Positions 1 through 7,567 of a stretch of DNA of 38,709 nucleotides are shown one piece after another. The stretch's first letter is position 1. Every line of letters starts with the position of its first letter. The stretch is taken from contig CAZBST010000017.1 in NCBI GenBank assembly GCA_964494805.1, forward strand, positions 1 through 38,709, read 5' to 3'. Origin of the DNA: CAIYOL01 sp964494805. Lineage in GTDB: Bacteria; Planctomycetota; Phycisphaerae; Sedimentisphaerales; Anaerobacaceae. Under the pieces are notes generated by a model that saw nothing but the letters and a program-made list of their open reading frames with translations, had not been told where the DNA came from and ran no database searches. The position numbers and the translations under genes were made by a program.

Positions 1-244
1 ATACTAACACTCCTCGTTGCCTGCCCCATTGTTTAGAGTGTCGTTTACTCTAATGCGGGCGGCTTCCAGAAACAACAGCAAAAATGATTGTGCAAATCTA
101 CAAAATGCGGTAAAATTTGTTCTGCAACTTTGGAGAGGAAGCATCCTTTGGGTTCGTGATAAGCGTTTAATTGTTAGTATTTAGTAGACTGTGATTGAGG
201 TTGTTTCCGGCTGCTCTGCGGTATACAAAATGAAGGCGGCGAAA
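1..244. other. Left-edge non-coding stretch with a small hairpin
   Basis: No convincing coding region was found on either strand before the small membrane protein. A 7-bp inverted repeat, TTAGAGT/ACTCTAA, lies at 33-39 and 47-53 with a 7-nt loop. It has no T-run, so I do not call it a terminator. Confidence 0.4.
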
Positions 245-403
245 ATGAGAATTATCATAGGTGTACTTATCGGCGGCGGTATTGGTTTTTTGGTTGGTTA
301 CTTTGGTAAATGTGCCTCCGGGACATGTCCCTTTACAAGCAATCCGATTGTAAGCACAATAATCGGTGCATTGTTAGGAGGATTAATCGCTGCAGGAAAG
401 TAG
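245..403 (+). CDS. Small DUF6132-like membrane protein
   Basis: This predicted 52-aa protein is two hydrophobic, glycine-rich helices joined by a short Cys-containing turn (GKCASGTCPFTSNP). The pattern of a Gly-zipper helix, a CxxGxCPxTSNP loop and a second Gly-rich helix resembles the small DUF6132 family of unknown function. It is probably an inner-membrane protein. The frame stays open upstream to a GTG at 191, but the first 18 codons do not look like the family, and the ATGs at 230 and 245 are better starts. I chose 245 because the helix starts directly after it. No clear ribosome binding site settles the start. The two Cys could bind metal or form a disulfide, but nothing here tests that. 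It stands alone, and the next gene is on the opposite strand. Confidence 0.7.
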   Translation: MRIIIGVLIGGGIGFLVGYFGKCASGTCPFTSNPIVSTIIGALLGGLIAAGK

Positions 404-656
404 AAAAGAATGTAAAATATGGTGAGCAACGGCGATAGTTTTAAAGTTTGGTTCGCAGGGTAGAATTTTTAACAGGGAGCATCTAACTAATTAGGTAACT
501 AACTAGGGACAGCCACTTATCATTTTGCTGTTGCGTCCTCCAGTCTTTATGGTGAGCCTGCCGAACCAAGCAAAGCCAACCTGCAGTGAGCTTGTCGAAA
601 CTATTTTACCCTCCTCCGGCGGACAAGTCCGCCAGAGCCTCGGCGAAGGCAGATTG
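404..656. repeat. Intergenic stretch with a GGCGGACAAG palindromic repeat
   Basis: This gap between convergent genes holds a perfect 7-bp palindrome, GGCGGAC/GTCCGCC, at 618-624 and 627-633. Its GGCGGACAAG core recurs exactly at 5566-5575. Two related direct copies, 'GAGCCTGCCGAA' (about 553) and 'GAGCTTGTCGAA' (about 588), precede it. These look like short interspersed repeats and not like a rho-independent terminator, since no T-run follows. Confidence 0.5.
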
Positions 657-2444
657 TTATATTATTTTTGCGTAGCTGGCTGTGTGAGATTTGGCCAGCA
701 CCTTTTGCAGGCAGGGCAGGAGGTAGTTCTGCACTACCGCGTCCCAGCTCATATTTTTCGCCAGCGCGTAGCCGGCCTTAATCATATCCTCGGTCTCGAT
801 TTGGCTTTTCGCCAGGCGAGAGCAGACCCGCATAGCGACCCGTTCGCTGACGGTTTGCTCGATTTCTTTGCGCACCGAGTCGTCGATTTTCAGCAGGTTT
901 TCAATTTTGTCGGTTTCGTGCCCATTCAGCCGGGTGTAGTCGGCGATGACGAGATTCTTTGCGCCTTCTGCGCCGGCTATATCCAGAACAAAGCTGGCAC
1001 ATCCGCAAACACTGCTGACGACGCATACGCCGCCGAAGGTCAACGGCTCGAGTTGGGCGATGCCGAACGGCTCATAAGTGCTCTGGCCGAATTCGACGTC
1101 GCTTCCCCTGCGGATGTCCATAAAGTCCATATCGTTCGGCATTCTTTGGCCGCAGTTGGCCTGGTTGAATCCGAACTGGTTTATGAAGATGATTTTTATA
1201 TTTCTGCTTCTGGCGTTGAATTCCTGCACGCCCGTATAGAAATTCGCTTCCCCCCCGGAAAGGTCAGGCATACCTTCGCGATGAGCGACAGGCCAGTTGT
1301 AGGCCGATTCTATCTTATAAATATCACTATTGCGCCGCTGCGATACTTCGGTAGAGAGGACGAAGAGGACGCCGGTTTTTCCCTGTGTTCTAAACTCTTT
1401 TTCTATATGCTCAAGCACTCGCAAATCGCGCCACAGCCCCTTGCTTCGGACGAGGCGTGTAACGTGCGTGAAGATGAAGTCTGGCTTATAACCCAGCAGT
1501 GCCTCGCAATACCGCTGCAATTTTTCTTTCGATTGCAGCTTATCGGCGGCAGTGGTTTGATAAGCCGGTATGCCGTTATAGACTACATCAATATCGGCGG
1601 TTTCAAATTCCGGTGCCAGGAACTGCAGTTCGTCAACTATGTAATCGCCGACGGCGCATATAGCATCACAGTGTTTCGAGGCATCCACGAGGACGTGCTT
1701 GAAGTAAGAGCTCTGGTCTCCGAATACCTCGTTGACATAGAGTCTATTTTCGTGAGCCAGTTTCATAGCATTATAGAACATCGTATCGTGGCCGGGATGA
1801 TTTTCCACGATGCGGCGTATCGTAGCAACTTCGTGGGCGTAGAAAATGGTTTTGAAATCACACATTGGCTCGAGAATGGCAGCCAATACCGTCGGCATTC
1901 CCATAAACTCGTGTGAGATAACGATTGTCGAATCTTTGGCTGCGCTGATTGCTTTCAGGGCTGCGATTGCCGCTGGTGCCAGCCGGACATACTGCTCGTA
2001 TTCCCACAAATATTCATAGAGGTCACTGCGGATGCCGAATTGTTCGAACAAGTGTCTTTTGAATTCGTTGACCACGTTTTTATTCGTACGAGTTACATCG
2101 ATGAGCAGCACCTCAGGTGAGCTTTTTATGCCTGTCTGCTTGTCAACGAACGTTCGCCTGCCGTAGACTATACCCACATTGTAGACGTTTTCGATATTCT
2201 GGAAGGCTTCGAGGTACCCTGTTTGTACGAGACCATCGACGGATGAATAGAGCACTTCGCCGTTATTACCGAGGCGATTTGATACAGGTCCTTCGGTTGA
2301 GAACAATGGTCCGACGAGGATTGAGCGGCCAACCGCCTCAAGATAGGAATTGCAGGTGAAAAGACCCTGCAGGACAGCGCCTATGCCGCCGATTTTCCCC
2401 ACTATTTCATGGGTGACGTGTACTACTGTTGTGTCACTACCCAT
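657..2444 (-). CDS. GT-B glycosyltransferase, glycogen-synthase-like
   Basis: This 595-aa GT-B-fold enzyme is probably a sugar-nucleotide-dependent alpha-glucan synthase or a close relative. The N-terminus has the nucleotide-sugar loop pattern KIGGIGAVLQG, comparable to the KxGGL motif of GT5 glycogen synthases. The middle contains SHEFMGMPTV and YAHEVATIRRI, and the C-terminal half has STYEPFGIAQLEPL, which matches the E-x7-E retaining-GT-B signature that binds the donor. The reading frame could begin 15 bases earlier at a TTG, but the ATG at 2444 has GGAGGG 7 bases upstream and is the better start. No branching enzyme, phosphorylase or ADP-glucose synthase gene lies nearby, so the substrate is uncertain. 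It may be a GT5-related enzyme with another acceptor. The long open frame on the opposite strand is a shadow. Confidence 0.8.
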   Translation of the reverse strand: MGSDTTVVHVTHEIVGKIGGIGAVLQGLFTCNSYLEAVGRSILVGPLFSTEGPVSNRLGNNGEVLYSSVDGLVQTGYLEAFQNIENVYNVGIVYGRRTFVDKQTGIKSSPEVLLIDVTRTNKNVVNEFKRHLFEQFGIRSDLYEYLWEYEQYVRLAPAAIAALKAISAAKDSTIVISHEFMGMPTVLAAILEPMCDFKTIFYAHEVATIRRIVENHPGHDTMFYNAMKLAHENRLYVNEVFGDQSSYFKHVLVDASKHCDAICAVGDYIVDELQFLAPEFETADIDVVYNGIPAYQTTAADKLQSKEKLQRYCEALLGYKPDFIFTHVTRLVRSKGLWRDLRVLEHIEKEFRTQGKTGVLFVLSTEVSQRRNSDIYKIESAYNWPVAHREGMPDLSGGEANFYTGVQEFNARSRNIKIIFINQFGFNQANCGQRMPNDMDFMDIRRGSDVEFGQSTYEPFGIAQLEPLTFGGVCVVSSVCGCASFVLDIAGAEGAKNLVIADYTRLNGHETDKIENLLKIDDSVRKEIEQTVSERVAMRVCSRLAKSQIETEDMIKAGYALAKNMSWDAVVQNYLLPCLQKVLAKSHTASYAKII

Positions 2445-2630
2445 ATAATTTCCCTCCAAAGTTGTTAAGAAGCCTCCATATAAAATATAGGAAATAGTTT
2501 CATTACAGCCAAATAGAAGGGGTTTGTGGGGTCTATTAAATTTTATAGTCTGAAAAAAACGTGACGGATTTGTCCTGTCGGTGTATTTTTTAGGACGTTT
2601 GAGCCGGGCTCAGGAATTTTTCCAACTGCG

Positions 2631-3137
2631 TTATTTTATTTTGGTGCGTAAGGCTCTTATCAGGCCTGAAAGTATCTGCCGGGGGATATCGGCCAACTCC
2701 GGCTCAGGTATTTCGCTGACTGCTATTCCATCGAGGATTTTTAAGGCGCGCTTGCCGCAGTGAATTATGGAGCTTGAGATTCTTTCGGCCTGCTCTAAGT
2801 CACCATCCGTCATTAGTCGTAAATAGATAATTATGTTTTTCGTTAGTTCCTTATCGCTTATATCATATACGGGGACGGCTTTTTCAGGTGAGTCATCCAA
2901 AACCTCGTCTTTTTCACTCAATATCTCCTGTTCAATCCTGCGAGTTTCAGCCAGTAGTCGTTCTTGTTCTGCCAAGTCTTTTGTATCCATTGGTGCAAGT
3001 TTAAGCTCTTCGTTGACCTCCGCAGCGGGGACATACACTTTATTACGACAGGCCGGACACTTGCCCCATTTGCCGCCGGCGTTGTCTGGTGCTTCTATCT
3101 TTTTACCGCAATGTTCACAGTGAAATGTTATAGCCAT
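2631..3137 (-). CDS. Zinc-ribbon protein of unknown function
   Basis: This 168-aa protein starts with a zinc ribbon: FHCEHCGKKI followed by GKCPACRNK, giving two CxxC pairs about 19 residues apart (about residues 7-34). The pattern is common in planctomycete proteins, often next to otherwise unrelated domains. The remainder is charged and mostly helical, with no recognised domain. A Glu-rich stretch at about 45-85 could be a coiled coil. There is no signal peptide or membrane segment, so it should be cytoplasmic. The ATG at 3137 follows a strong GGGAGGTGA ribosome binding site. It lies on the same strand just downstream of queF, with 38 bases between them, so it may be co-transcribed with queF. 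A functional link to queuosine is not supported. Confidence 0.75.
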   Translation of the reverse strand: MAITFHCEHCGKKIEAPDNAGGKWGKCPACRNKVYVPAAEVNEELKLAPMDTKDLAEQERLLAETRRIEQEILSEKDEVLDDSPEKAVPVYDISDKELTKNIIIYLRLMTDGDLEQAERISSSIIHCGKRALKILDGIAVSEIPEPELADIPRQILSGLIRALRTKIK

Positions 3138-3175
3138 TTGTCACCTCCCAACAATTTACTCCGGTTTCTTGTTAG

Positions 3176-3529
3176 TTATTTGTCTCCTTTATACTCTGTA
3201 ATTACCTCGGTGGTTATCCCGCCGCGGGGAGTGAACCGCGAGGTAACTTTCATCTGGCGCGGCTTGCAGGAACCGGATAAATCATCTAATATATTATTTG
3301 TCAGAGCTTCGTAAAAGATGCCTTTGTTGCGGTAGCTTTGCATATAGAGCTTCAGGCTTTTTAGCTCGATGCAGAGTTTATCGGGACAGTATTCGATGAT
3401 AATCTCACCAAAGTCGGGTTGGCCTGTTCGAGGGCAAAGGCTGGTAAATTCGGGGCATCTAATTGTTATCCAATAGTTCCGTTCGGGATTGGGATTATCG
3501 AACAGTTCAAGTTCGGGCTTTTTATCCAT
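3176..3529 (-). CDS. queF: NADPH-dependent 7-cyano-7-deazaguanine reductase QueF
   Basis: QueF reduces the nitrile of preQ0 to the amine of preQ1, the last free-base step of queuosine synthesis. The 117-aa protein is a unimodular short type in the T-fold family. It has the catalytic Cys32 in FTSLCPRTGQPDF and the acid Asp39 in the same motif. The QueF signature follows as ELKSLKLYMQSYRN at about 55-68, which binds NADPH and substrate. The length is at the low end for single-domain QueF, and nothing seems to be missing. It faces queC across a 71-base gap, so the two are divergently transcribed. A GAGG lies 9 bases upstream of the ATG. No preQ1 riboswitch was recognisable in the short leader. 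Confidence 0.93.
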   Translation of the reverse strand: MDKKPELELFDNPNPERNYWITIRCPEFTSLCPRTGQPDFGEIIIEYCPDKLCIELKSLKLYMQSYRNKGIFYEALTNNILDDLSGSCKPRQMKVTSRFTPRGGITTEVITEYKGDK

Positions 3530-3600
3530 TTTCCTGAACCTCGTAAAAAGTCGGCTGAACTAATATAATAGATATTAATAATTTTGGCAAGATTGAAAAA
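3530..3600. promoter_or_regulatory. Divergent queF/queC promoter region
   Basis: This AT-rich gap separates queF (minus) from queC (plus). A perfect TATAAT lies at 3564-3569 on the plus strand, a candidate -10 box for queC, but no good -35 box is seen 16-18 bases upstream. The gap is too short to hold a full preQ1-II aptamer plus promoters, and no preQ1-I pseudoknot pattern was seen. Confidence 0.35.
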
Positions 3601-4302
3601 ATGAAAGATAGAAAAGCGATTATTTTGTTAAGCGGCGGCCTTGATTCAGCTACGACTTTGGCTATAGCCCGCAGTGAGGATTTTCAGTGCTACGCCTTGA
3701 CCTTCAGATATGGCCAGCGGCACCGACAGGAAATCGAGGCTGCAAAAAAGGTAGCCGATTATCTTGAAGTAATCGAACATCGCTGCGTCGATATTGACTT
3801 GGCTCAGTTTGGTGGCTCGGCGCTGACCGACCTTACAATTGATGTGCCAAGGGACAGAGCCGATTTAGGCAAGTTGGGCCTGATACCGCCGACTTATGTG
3901 CCTGCTCGCAACACAGTATTTTTAAGTTACGCACTTGCCTGGGCCGAGGTGCTCGGTGCGTTTGATATCTTCATAGGCGTTAACGCAATCGACTACAGCG
4001 GCTATCCTGACTGCCGGCCTGAATTTATAACGGCTTTCGAAAAAACGGCAAATCTCGCCACGGCGGCAGCTGTTGAAGGAAAAGGCAAATACGAGATTCA
4101 TACGCCGATTATAAATATGACAAAACGTGAAATCATTCTTACAGGAGCGAGGCTCGGCGTTGATTATTCACTGACTCATAGTTGTTACGACCCGGATGAG
4201 CAGGGCAGAAGCTGCGGCAGGTGCGATGCCTGCAAATTAAGATTAAAGGGCTTCGCCGAAGCAGGTCTGAAAGACCCGATTAAATATAATGAAGGTGATT
4301 GA
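3601..4302 (+). CDS. queC: 7-cyano-7-deazaguanine synthase QueC
   Basis: QueC converts 7-carboxy-7-deazaguanine to preQ0, using ATP and ammonia, in the cytoplasm. The 233-aa protein has the PP-loop ATP pyrophosphatase motif LLSGGLDSATTL near the N-terminus. It also has the QueC signatures TFRYGQRH and GVNAIDYSGYPDCRPEF, and a C-terminal zinc site CYDPDEQGRSCGRCDAC. Length and motif order are normal for the family. The last 14 bases overlap the start of queE, so the two are translationally coupled. QueC makes the substrate for QueF, which is encoded divergently next door. No queD (6-carboxy-tetrahydropterin synthase) or folE lies in the window, so those steps must be encoded elsewhere. Confidence 0.96.
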   Translation: MKDRKAIILLSGGLDSATTLAIARSEDFQCYALTFRYGQRHRQEIEAAKKVADYLEVIEHRCVDIDLAQFGGSALTDLTIDVPRDRADLGKLGLIPPTYVPARNTVFLSYALAWAEVLGAFDIFIGVNAIDYSGYPDCRPEFITAFEKTANLATAAAVEGKGKYEIHTPIINMTKREIILTGARLGVDYSLTHSCYDPDEQGRSCGRCDACKLRLKGFAEAGLKDPIKYNEGD

Positions 4303-4969
4303 TATTTTTTATTCTCTGCAGGGTGAGGGATTTTTAGCCGGTATTCCCAGTGTGTTTGTGCGCCTGGCAGGCTGCCCTTTGCGGTGCAGGTGGTGCGATA
4401 CCAGGTACGCCTGGGACAGTAACGCTGGGGGAAATTACAACATCGAGAAAATCCTTAAAACAGTCCAGCAATGGTCCTGTAAGTATATTGTAGTAACCGG
4501 CGGTGAGCCAATGACAAATTCGGATTTGCCGGAACTGGTGCAAGGATTAAAAACGTCCGGCAGGCATATAACAATTGAAACAGCGGGTATTGCATTTGTG
4601 CCGGATTTAGCCTGCGATTTGATGAGCATCAGTCCGAAACTAAGTAACTCCATACCTGAGAAAACCGAATTTGTAGAGACTCACGAAGCTTTAAGATTGG
4701 ATGTAGCCGTTTTGCGCAAGCTGATTGATAATTATAAATACCAGCTAAAGTTTGTTGTGGCTTCACAGGACGATTTGGCGGAAATTCAGCAGACGATAAA
4801 AGAAATCGGCGGCGTTGATACGGGAAAAGTAATGTTAATGCCGCAGGCGGCTACAAGGGACGAGCTTTTGGCCAAATCGCCGATGGTGGCTCAAATGTGC
4901 AAACGCACCGGCTTTGCTTTTTGCCAGCGCCTGCAAGTTTTGCTTTGGAACAACAAAAGAGGCACGTGA
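4289..4969 (+). CDS. queE: 7-carboxy-7-deazaguanine synthase QueE (radical SAM)
   Basis: QueE is a radical SAM enzyme that contracts the ring of 6-carboxy-tetrahydropterin to 7-carboxy-7-deazaguanine, the step before QueC. The 226-aa protein has the cluster-binding Cys triad C29-x3-C33-x2-C36 in AGCPLRCRWCDTRYAWD. This is the standard CxxxCxxC spacing. VVTGGEP follows as the SAM-binding GGE motif. The N-terminal FYSLQGEG is also typical of QueE. The start ATG overlaps the 3' end of queC, so translation is probably coupled. The C-terminus ends in the usual QRLQVLLW stretch. All key residues are present, and the assignment is firm. Confidence 0.95.
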   Translation: MKVIDIFYSLQGEGFLAGIPSVFVRLAGCPLRCRWCDTRYAWDSNAGGNYNIEKILKTVQQWSCKYIVVTGGEPMTNSDLPELVQGLKTSGRHITIETAGIAFVPDLACDLMSISPKLSNSIPEKTEFVETHEALRLDVAVLRKLIDNYKYQLKFVVASQDDLAEIQQTIKEIGGVDTGKVMLMPQAATRDELLAKSPMVAQMCKRTGFAFCQRLQVLLWNNKRGT

Positions 4970-4978
4970 ACTTGCCGA

Positions 4979-5007
4979 TTGACACTAAATAATAAATAGT
5001 AAATAAT
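4979..5007 (+). promoter_or_regulatory. Sigma-70-type promoter for tRNA-Leu
   Basis: TTGACA at 4979-4984 is a perfect -35 box. It is followed after exactly 17 bases by AATAAT at 5002-5007, which matches the -10 consensus in 5 of 6 positions. Transcription would start near 5014, a few bases before the tRNA. Confidence 0.65.
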
Positions 5008-5019
5008 AAACTCGGATTC

Positions 5020-5103
5020 GCCCGGGTGGCGGAATTTGGCATACGCGCTAGCTTGAGGTGCTAGTGGGAATATCCCTTGCAGGTTCGAATCCTGTCCCGG
5101 GCA
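5020..5103 (+). tRNA. tRNA-Leu (anticodon GAG)
   Basis: The acceptor strands GCCCGGG (5020-5026) and CCCGGGC (5096-5102) pair perfectly, with discriminator A at 5103. The anticodon stem CTAGC/GCTAG encloses the 7-base loop TTGAGGT, which gives anticodon GAG at 5055-5057 and reads CUC/CUU leucine codons. A long variable arm (GGGA/TCCC) makes it a class II tRNA, as expected for Leu. The T-arm is GCAGG-TTCGAAT-CCTGT. The 3' CCA is not encoded and must be added later. It lies downstream of queE but has its own promoter. GAG is not a queuosine-modified anticodon, so the neighbourhood is probably coincidental. Confidence 0.96.
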
Positions 5104-5182
5104 GTGGAATAATAGGGTCTCTTTTTTTATGATATTATTGTCTTGACCACATTGGCAGGACGGCTATAATTGGATTTTCCTA

Positions 5183-5232
5183 AAAACCCCTGCTTTTTCC
5201 TCTCTCCCCTCCCTCCGCATAGCAGGGGTTTT
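5183..5232. terminator. Bidirectional terminator hairpin
   Basis: Twelve-base arms AAAACCCCTGCT (5183-5194) and AGCAGGGGTTTT (5221-5232) form a perfect stem around a 26-nt pyrimidine-rich loop. T-runs flank it in both directions. It would end the tRNA-Leu transcript on the plus strand and the small membrane protein gene on the minus strand. The loop is longer than usual. Confidence 0.65.
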
Positions 5233-5532
5233 TTATGGTATCTGGCTGCCGCTGTGTACGAGGTGTTTATCCTTATCGTAGTCGTCGTTTCTCATTTTGG
5301 ATTGTTTCCTCCTGAGAAGATTACCTCGTATGTCCTGGATTGCGTTTTTCATCTTTCGTCCGGTTCCGTCTTTGAAGGAATAAATCAGGCCGCTTGTTAC
5401 CAGGGCCACTATGAACACCCACGTGAAGAAGCCGTAAGAATATACAAGGCCGTAGTACCATATCACGTTAAGGCCGGCCAATACAATAGCTGCTATTCCA
5501 CACCACATAGTAATAAATTGTTTCTGGTTCAT
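5233..5532 (-). CDS. Small two-helix membrane protein
   Basis: This 99-aa protein was not recognised as a known family. Two hydrophobic helices are visible at about residues 9-28 and 34-52, joined by a short aromatic turn (VIWYYGLVYSYGFF). A basic, strongly charged C-terminal tail follows (RGNLLRRKQSKMRNDDYDKDK). It is probably an inner-membrane protein with a cytoplasmic tail. Its stop codon falls at the base of the bidirectional terminator. It lies downstream of the sigma-54 activator on the same strand with 45 bases between, so they may share a transcript. No function can be assigned from sequence. Confidence 0.6.
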   Translation of the reverse strand: MNQKQFITMWCGIAAIVLAGLNVIWYYGLVYSYGFFTWVFIVALVTSGLIYSFKDGTGRKMKNAIQDIRGNLLRRKQSKMRNDDYDKDKHLVHSGSQIP

Positions 5533-5556
5533 AATTCAAATCCTTTAATAATTAAA

Positions 5557-5575
5557 TCCGCCGCAGGCGGACAAG
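5557..5575. repeat. Interspersed palindrome TCCGCC-GCA-GGCGGACAAG
   Basis: A 6-bp palindrome, TCCGCC/GGCGGA with a GCA loop, is followed by CAAG. It repeats the GGCGGACAAG core seen at 618-627. It sits between the activator's stop codon and the next gene, where it could also form a weak hairpin. Confidence 0.45.
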
Positions 5576-5577
5576 TA

Positions 5578-6957
5578 TCAGGTCAGACCTAATCGTTCAG
5601 CCTCGGCGTTAAGGCCGTATTGTTTCATTTTTTTATATAAAGTTGTGCGGTTTATCTGTAATGCTCTGGCGGTTTCCTGCCTGTTCCAGTGATTGACTTG
5701 GAGCGCTCGATGGACGATATTTTTCTCTGGTTCAGCCAGTGCATCCTTCAAGCTCATTGGCCTATATGTATTTTGCCACTGGTCCTGTCTGATTGAGTCC
5801 GGCAAATCGAAAGGACCGATGAATTTATCTTTGCTTAGCAGAACCGCTCGTTCAATTGTGTTTTCCAGCTCGCGCACGTTGCCGGGCCAAGGATAACGCT
5901 CCAGATATTCCATTGCCTCGTTGGTGATGCCGAGTTTTTCTTTGTTGTGTTGTGCGCAGTAAACCTGCAAAAAATGCTTTGCCAGCAGCCGAACGTCACC
6001 CACCCTCTCGCACAGAGACGGCAGGTCTATCGTTACCACATTTATCCGGTAATACAAATCTTCCCGGAACCTGCCTTGCTTTACTTCTTCATTCAAATCT
6101 TTGTTTGAAGCAAGTAATATCCGAGTGTCGACGGTTTCGGTCTTATTACTGCCGACCGGCTCAAACTGCCTGTCCTCCAGAACCCGCAGGAGCTTGGCTT
6201 GAAGAGCCGGTGAGGCATTGGCGACTTCATCGAGGAAAATCGTACCGCCGTTTGCCGCCAGAAATTTGCCTTCTTTATTGCTTACGGCGCCGGTAAATGC
6301 TCCTTTAACATGCCCGAATAATTCACTTTCAAGCAGTGTTTCCGGCAGTGCGCCGCAGCCAACCTCTACAAACGGCTTGTTCCCTCGACTTGAGCGATGG
6401 TGTATTGCTTTTGCCAGCATACTTTTGCCGGTGCCAGATGGGCCTGTCATTAGTATTGTTGTTTTGCTGTCGGCGATGGCCTCTACAAGCTCGAAGATTT
6501 TCGCCATCTTGTAGTCATGGCTGATTATATTTTCCAGACTGTATTTCTGTTCGAGCTGTAATCGCAGGCTTTCGTTTTCACTTATAAGCGATTGTTGTTT
6601 AATTGCTCTTTCCACTACCAGGCGCAACTCATCGTCAACAATCGGCTTGGTAAGGTATTCGTATGCGCCTCGTTTGATGGCTTTGACCGCGCTTTCAATG
6701 CTGCCATAGCCGGTCATCACAATTACCACTGTTTGGGGATAGTCTTTTCTGACCGTATCTAATAAATCAAAGCCGTCTCCATCCGGCAGGTTGACCTCTG
6801 TTATAACAAGGGAATAGTTTTGCTGTTGTAACTTGCCCAAAGCGGTCTTTAATGTTTCAGCACCGCTGGTTTGGAATCCTTCGAGCGATAAAAACTCACA
6901 CAACGAATCCAATATGATTCTATCGTTGTCTATGAGGAGTATATTCTTTTCTGTCAT
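5578..6957 (-). CDS. Sigma-54-dependent NtrC-family regulator with atypical receiver
   Basis: This 459-aa protein has a receiver domain (about 4-120), an AAA+ sigma-54 interaction domain (about 145-370) and a C-terminal Fis-type helix-turn-helix (about 420-455). The AAA+ domain has Walker A GPSGTGKS near 171 and the sigma-54 contact loop GAFTGA near 220, so it should activate sigma-54 promoters. The receiver is unusual. Where family members have the phosphoacceptor Asp, it has Glu54 (codon GAG, in LVITEVNLPDGDGF). The usual acidic pair DD is D10-N11. The switch Thr (VMTGYGS) and Lys (YLTKPI) are kept. The domain may therefore be phosphorylation-independent, with Glu mimicking phospho-Asp. The frame runs upstream to 7086, but the ATG at 6957 (MTEKNILLIDND) matches the family start. 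No cognate kinase gene is adjacent. Confidence 0.88.
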   Translation of the reverse strand: MTEKNILLIDNDRIILDSLCEFLSLEGFQTSGAETLKTALGKLQQQNYSLVITEVNLPDGDGFDLLDTVRKDYPQTVVIVMTGYGSIESAVKAIKRGAYEYLTKPIVDDELRLVVERAIKQQSLISENESLRLQLEQKYSLENIISHDYKMAKIFELVEAIADSKTTILMTGPSGTGKSMLAKAIHHRSSRGNKPFVEVGCGALPETLLESELFGHVKGAFTGAVSNKEGKFLAANGGTIFLDEVANASPALQAKLLRVLEDRQFEPVGSNKTETVDTRILLASNKDLNEEVKQGRFREDLYYRINVVTIDLPSLCERVGDVRLLAKHFLQVYCAQHNKEKLGITNEAMEYLERYPWPGNVRELENTIERAVLLSKDKFIGPFDLPDSIRQDQWQNTYRPMSLKDALAEPEKNIVHRALQVNHWNRQETARALQINRTTLYKKMKQYGLNAEAERLGLT

Positions 6958-7086
6958 AGTTTTAGTAAACCTGTATTTTTCATTGCCGTGTAATAGATGT
7001 TGTAAAAAAACAACATTCCTGTTCTTTTTTCGGGTTGAAAGAGGCGCCTGTTTAGTAAAAAGCACAACATTCTGTAGAATAAGCAA

Positions 7087-7357
7087 CTAAACAGATTTTT
7101 TCGGTCCTTGTGTTCGACTTAAACCGAAGAAATAGACTTTTGATATTGTCCACCTTCGCCAAGGCTACGGCGGATGAGTTGCTCGCAATGACACCCGTCA
7201 TTTGAGTTGCGACAGACCGCTTGGGCTATTCGCCGCTTAAAAAAGAGACGAAGGTAAATTTTTTATGAAGCTTACCGTGTTTTTTAGGCCCAAAATGGGG
7301 ATTTTGAAGGATTAGTCCTAAAAAAACTAAAAATTTAGAGTTTTCCCAAATTTAATC
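7087..7357. repeat. Intergenic stretch with an interspersed repeat
   Basis: No gene was found in this gap, and the 129 bases between 6958 and 7086 are also probably untranslated. A block at 7151-7192 (CACCTTCGCCAAGGCTACGG, then CGGATG, then TTGCTCGCAATGAC) resembles the short repeats scattered between genes in this window. The rest is AT-rich and has no clear structure. Confidence 0.35.
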
Positions 7358-7386
7358 TTGACATTTCGGAATGGGGGTGGTAACAA
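7358..7386 (+). promoter_or_regulatory. Probable promoter of the PEP-CTERM gene
   Basis: A perfect TTGACA at 7358-7363 is followed, after 17 bases, by TAACAA at 7381-7386, a partial -10 match. The leader to the gene at 7568 would be about 175 bases. It holds a 30-codon open frame (7442-7534, MSRRKERVSF...) with only a weak ribosome binding site, which I do not call as a gene. Confidence 0.45.
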
Positions 7387-7567
7387 ACTAAGTAAGCCTG
7401 CTTTTTGGACTTACAAAAGACGGAAGAGAAGAGTGAGAGTGATGAGTAGAAGGAAAGAGCGCGTTAGTTTTGTACTCATGGTCAGAATGAGTATCCCTCT
7501 TTTATTTCCCACAACATCGGCCCTCACTGGTTGAAATTTATCCATAATATCTCTGGAGGAGAAGAGT

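Noticed and set aside
525..1916. 463-codon open frame on the plus strand
   Set aside because: It lies opposite the glycosyltransferase gene, has no recognised domain, and its codon pattern fits a shadow of that gene.
3530..3600. preQ1 riboswitch in front of queF or queC
   Set aside because: The 71-base gap lacks the aptamer patterns and is too short.
5020..5103. Functional link between the tRNA gene and the queuosine genes
   Set aside because: Queuosine modifies GUN anticodons (Tyr, His, Asn, Asp). This tRNA has GAG.
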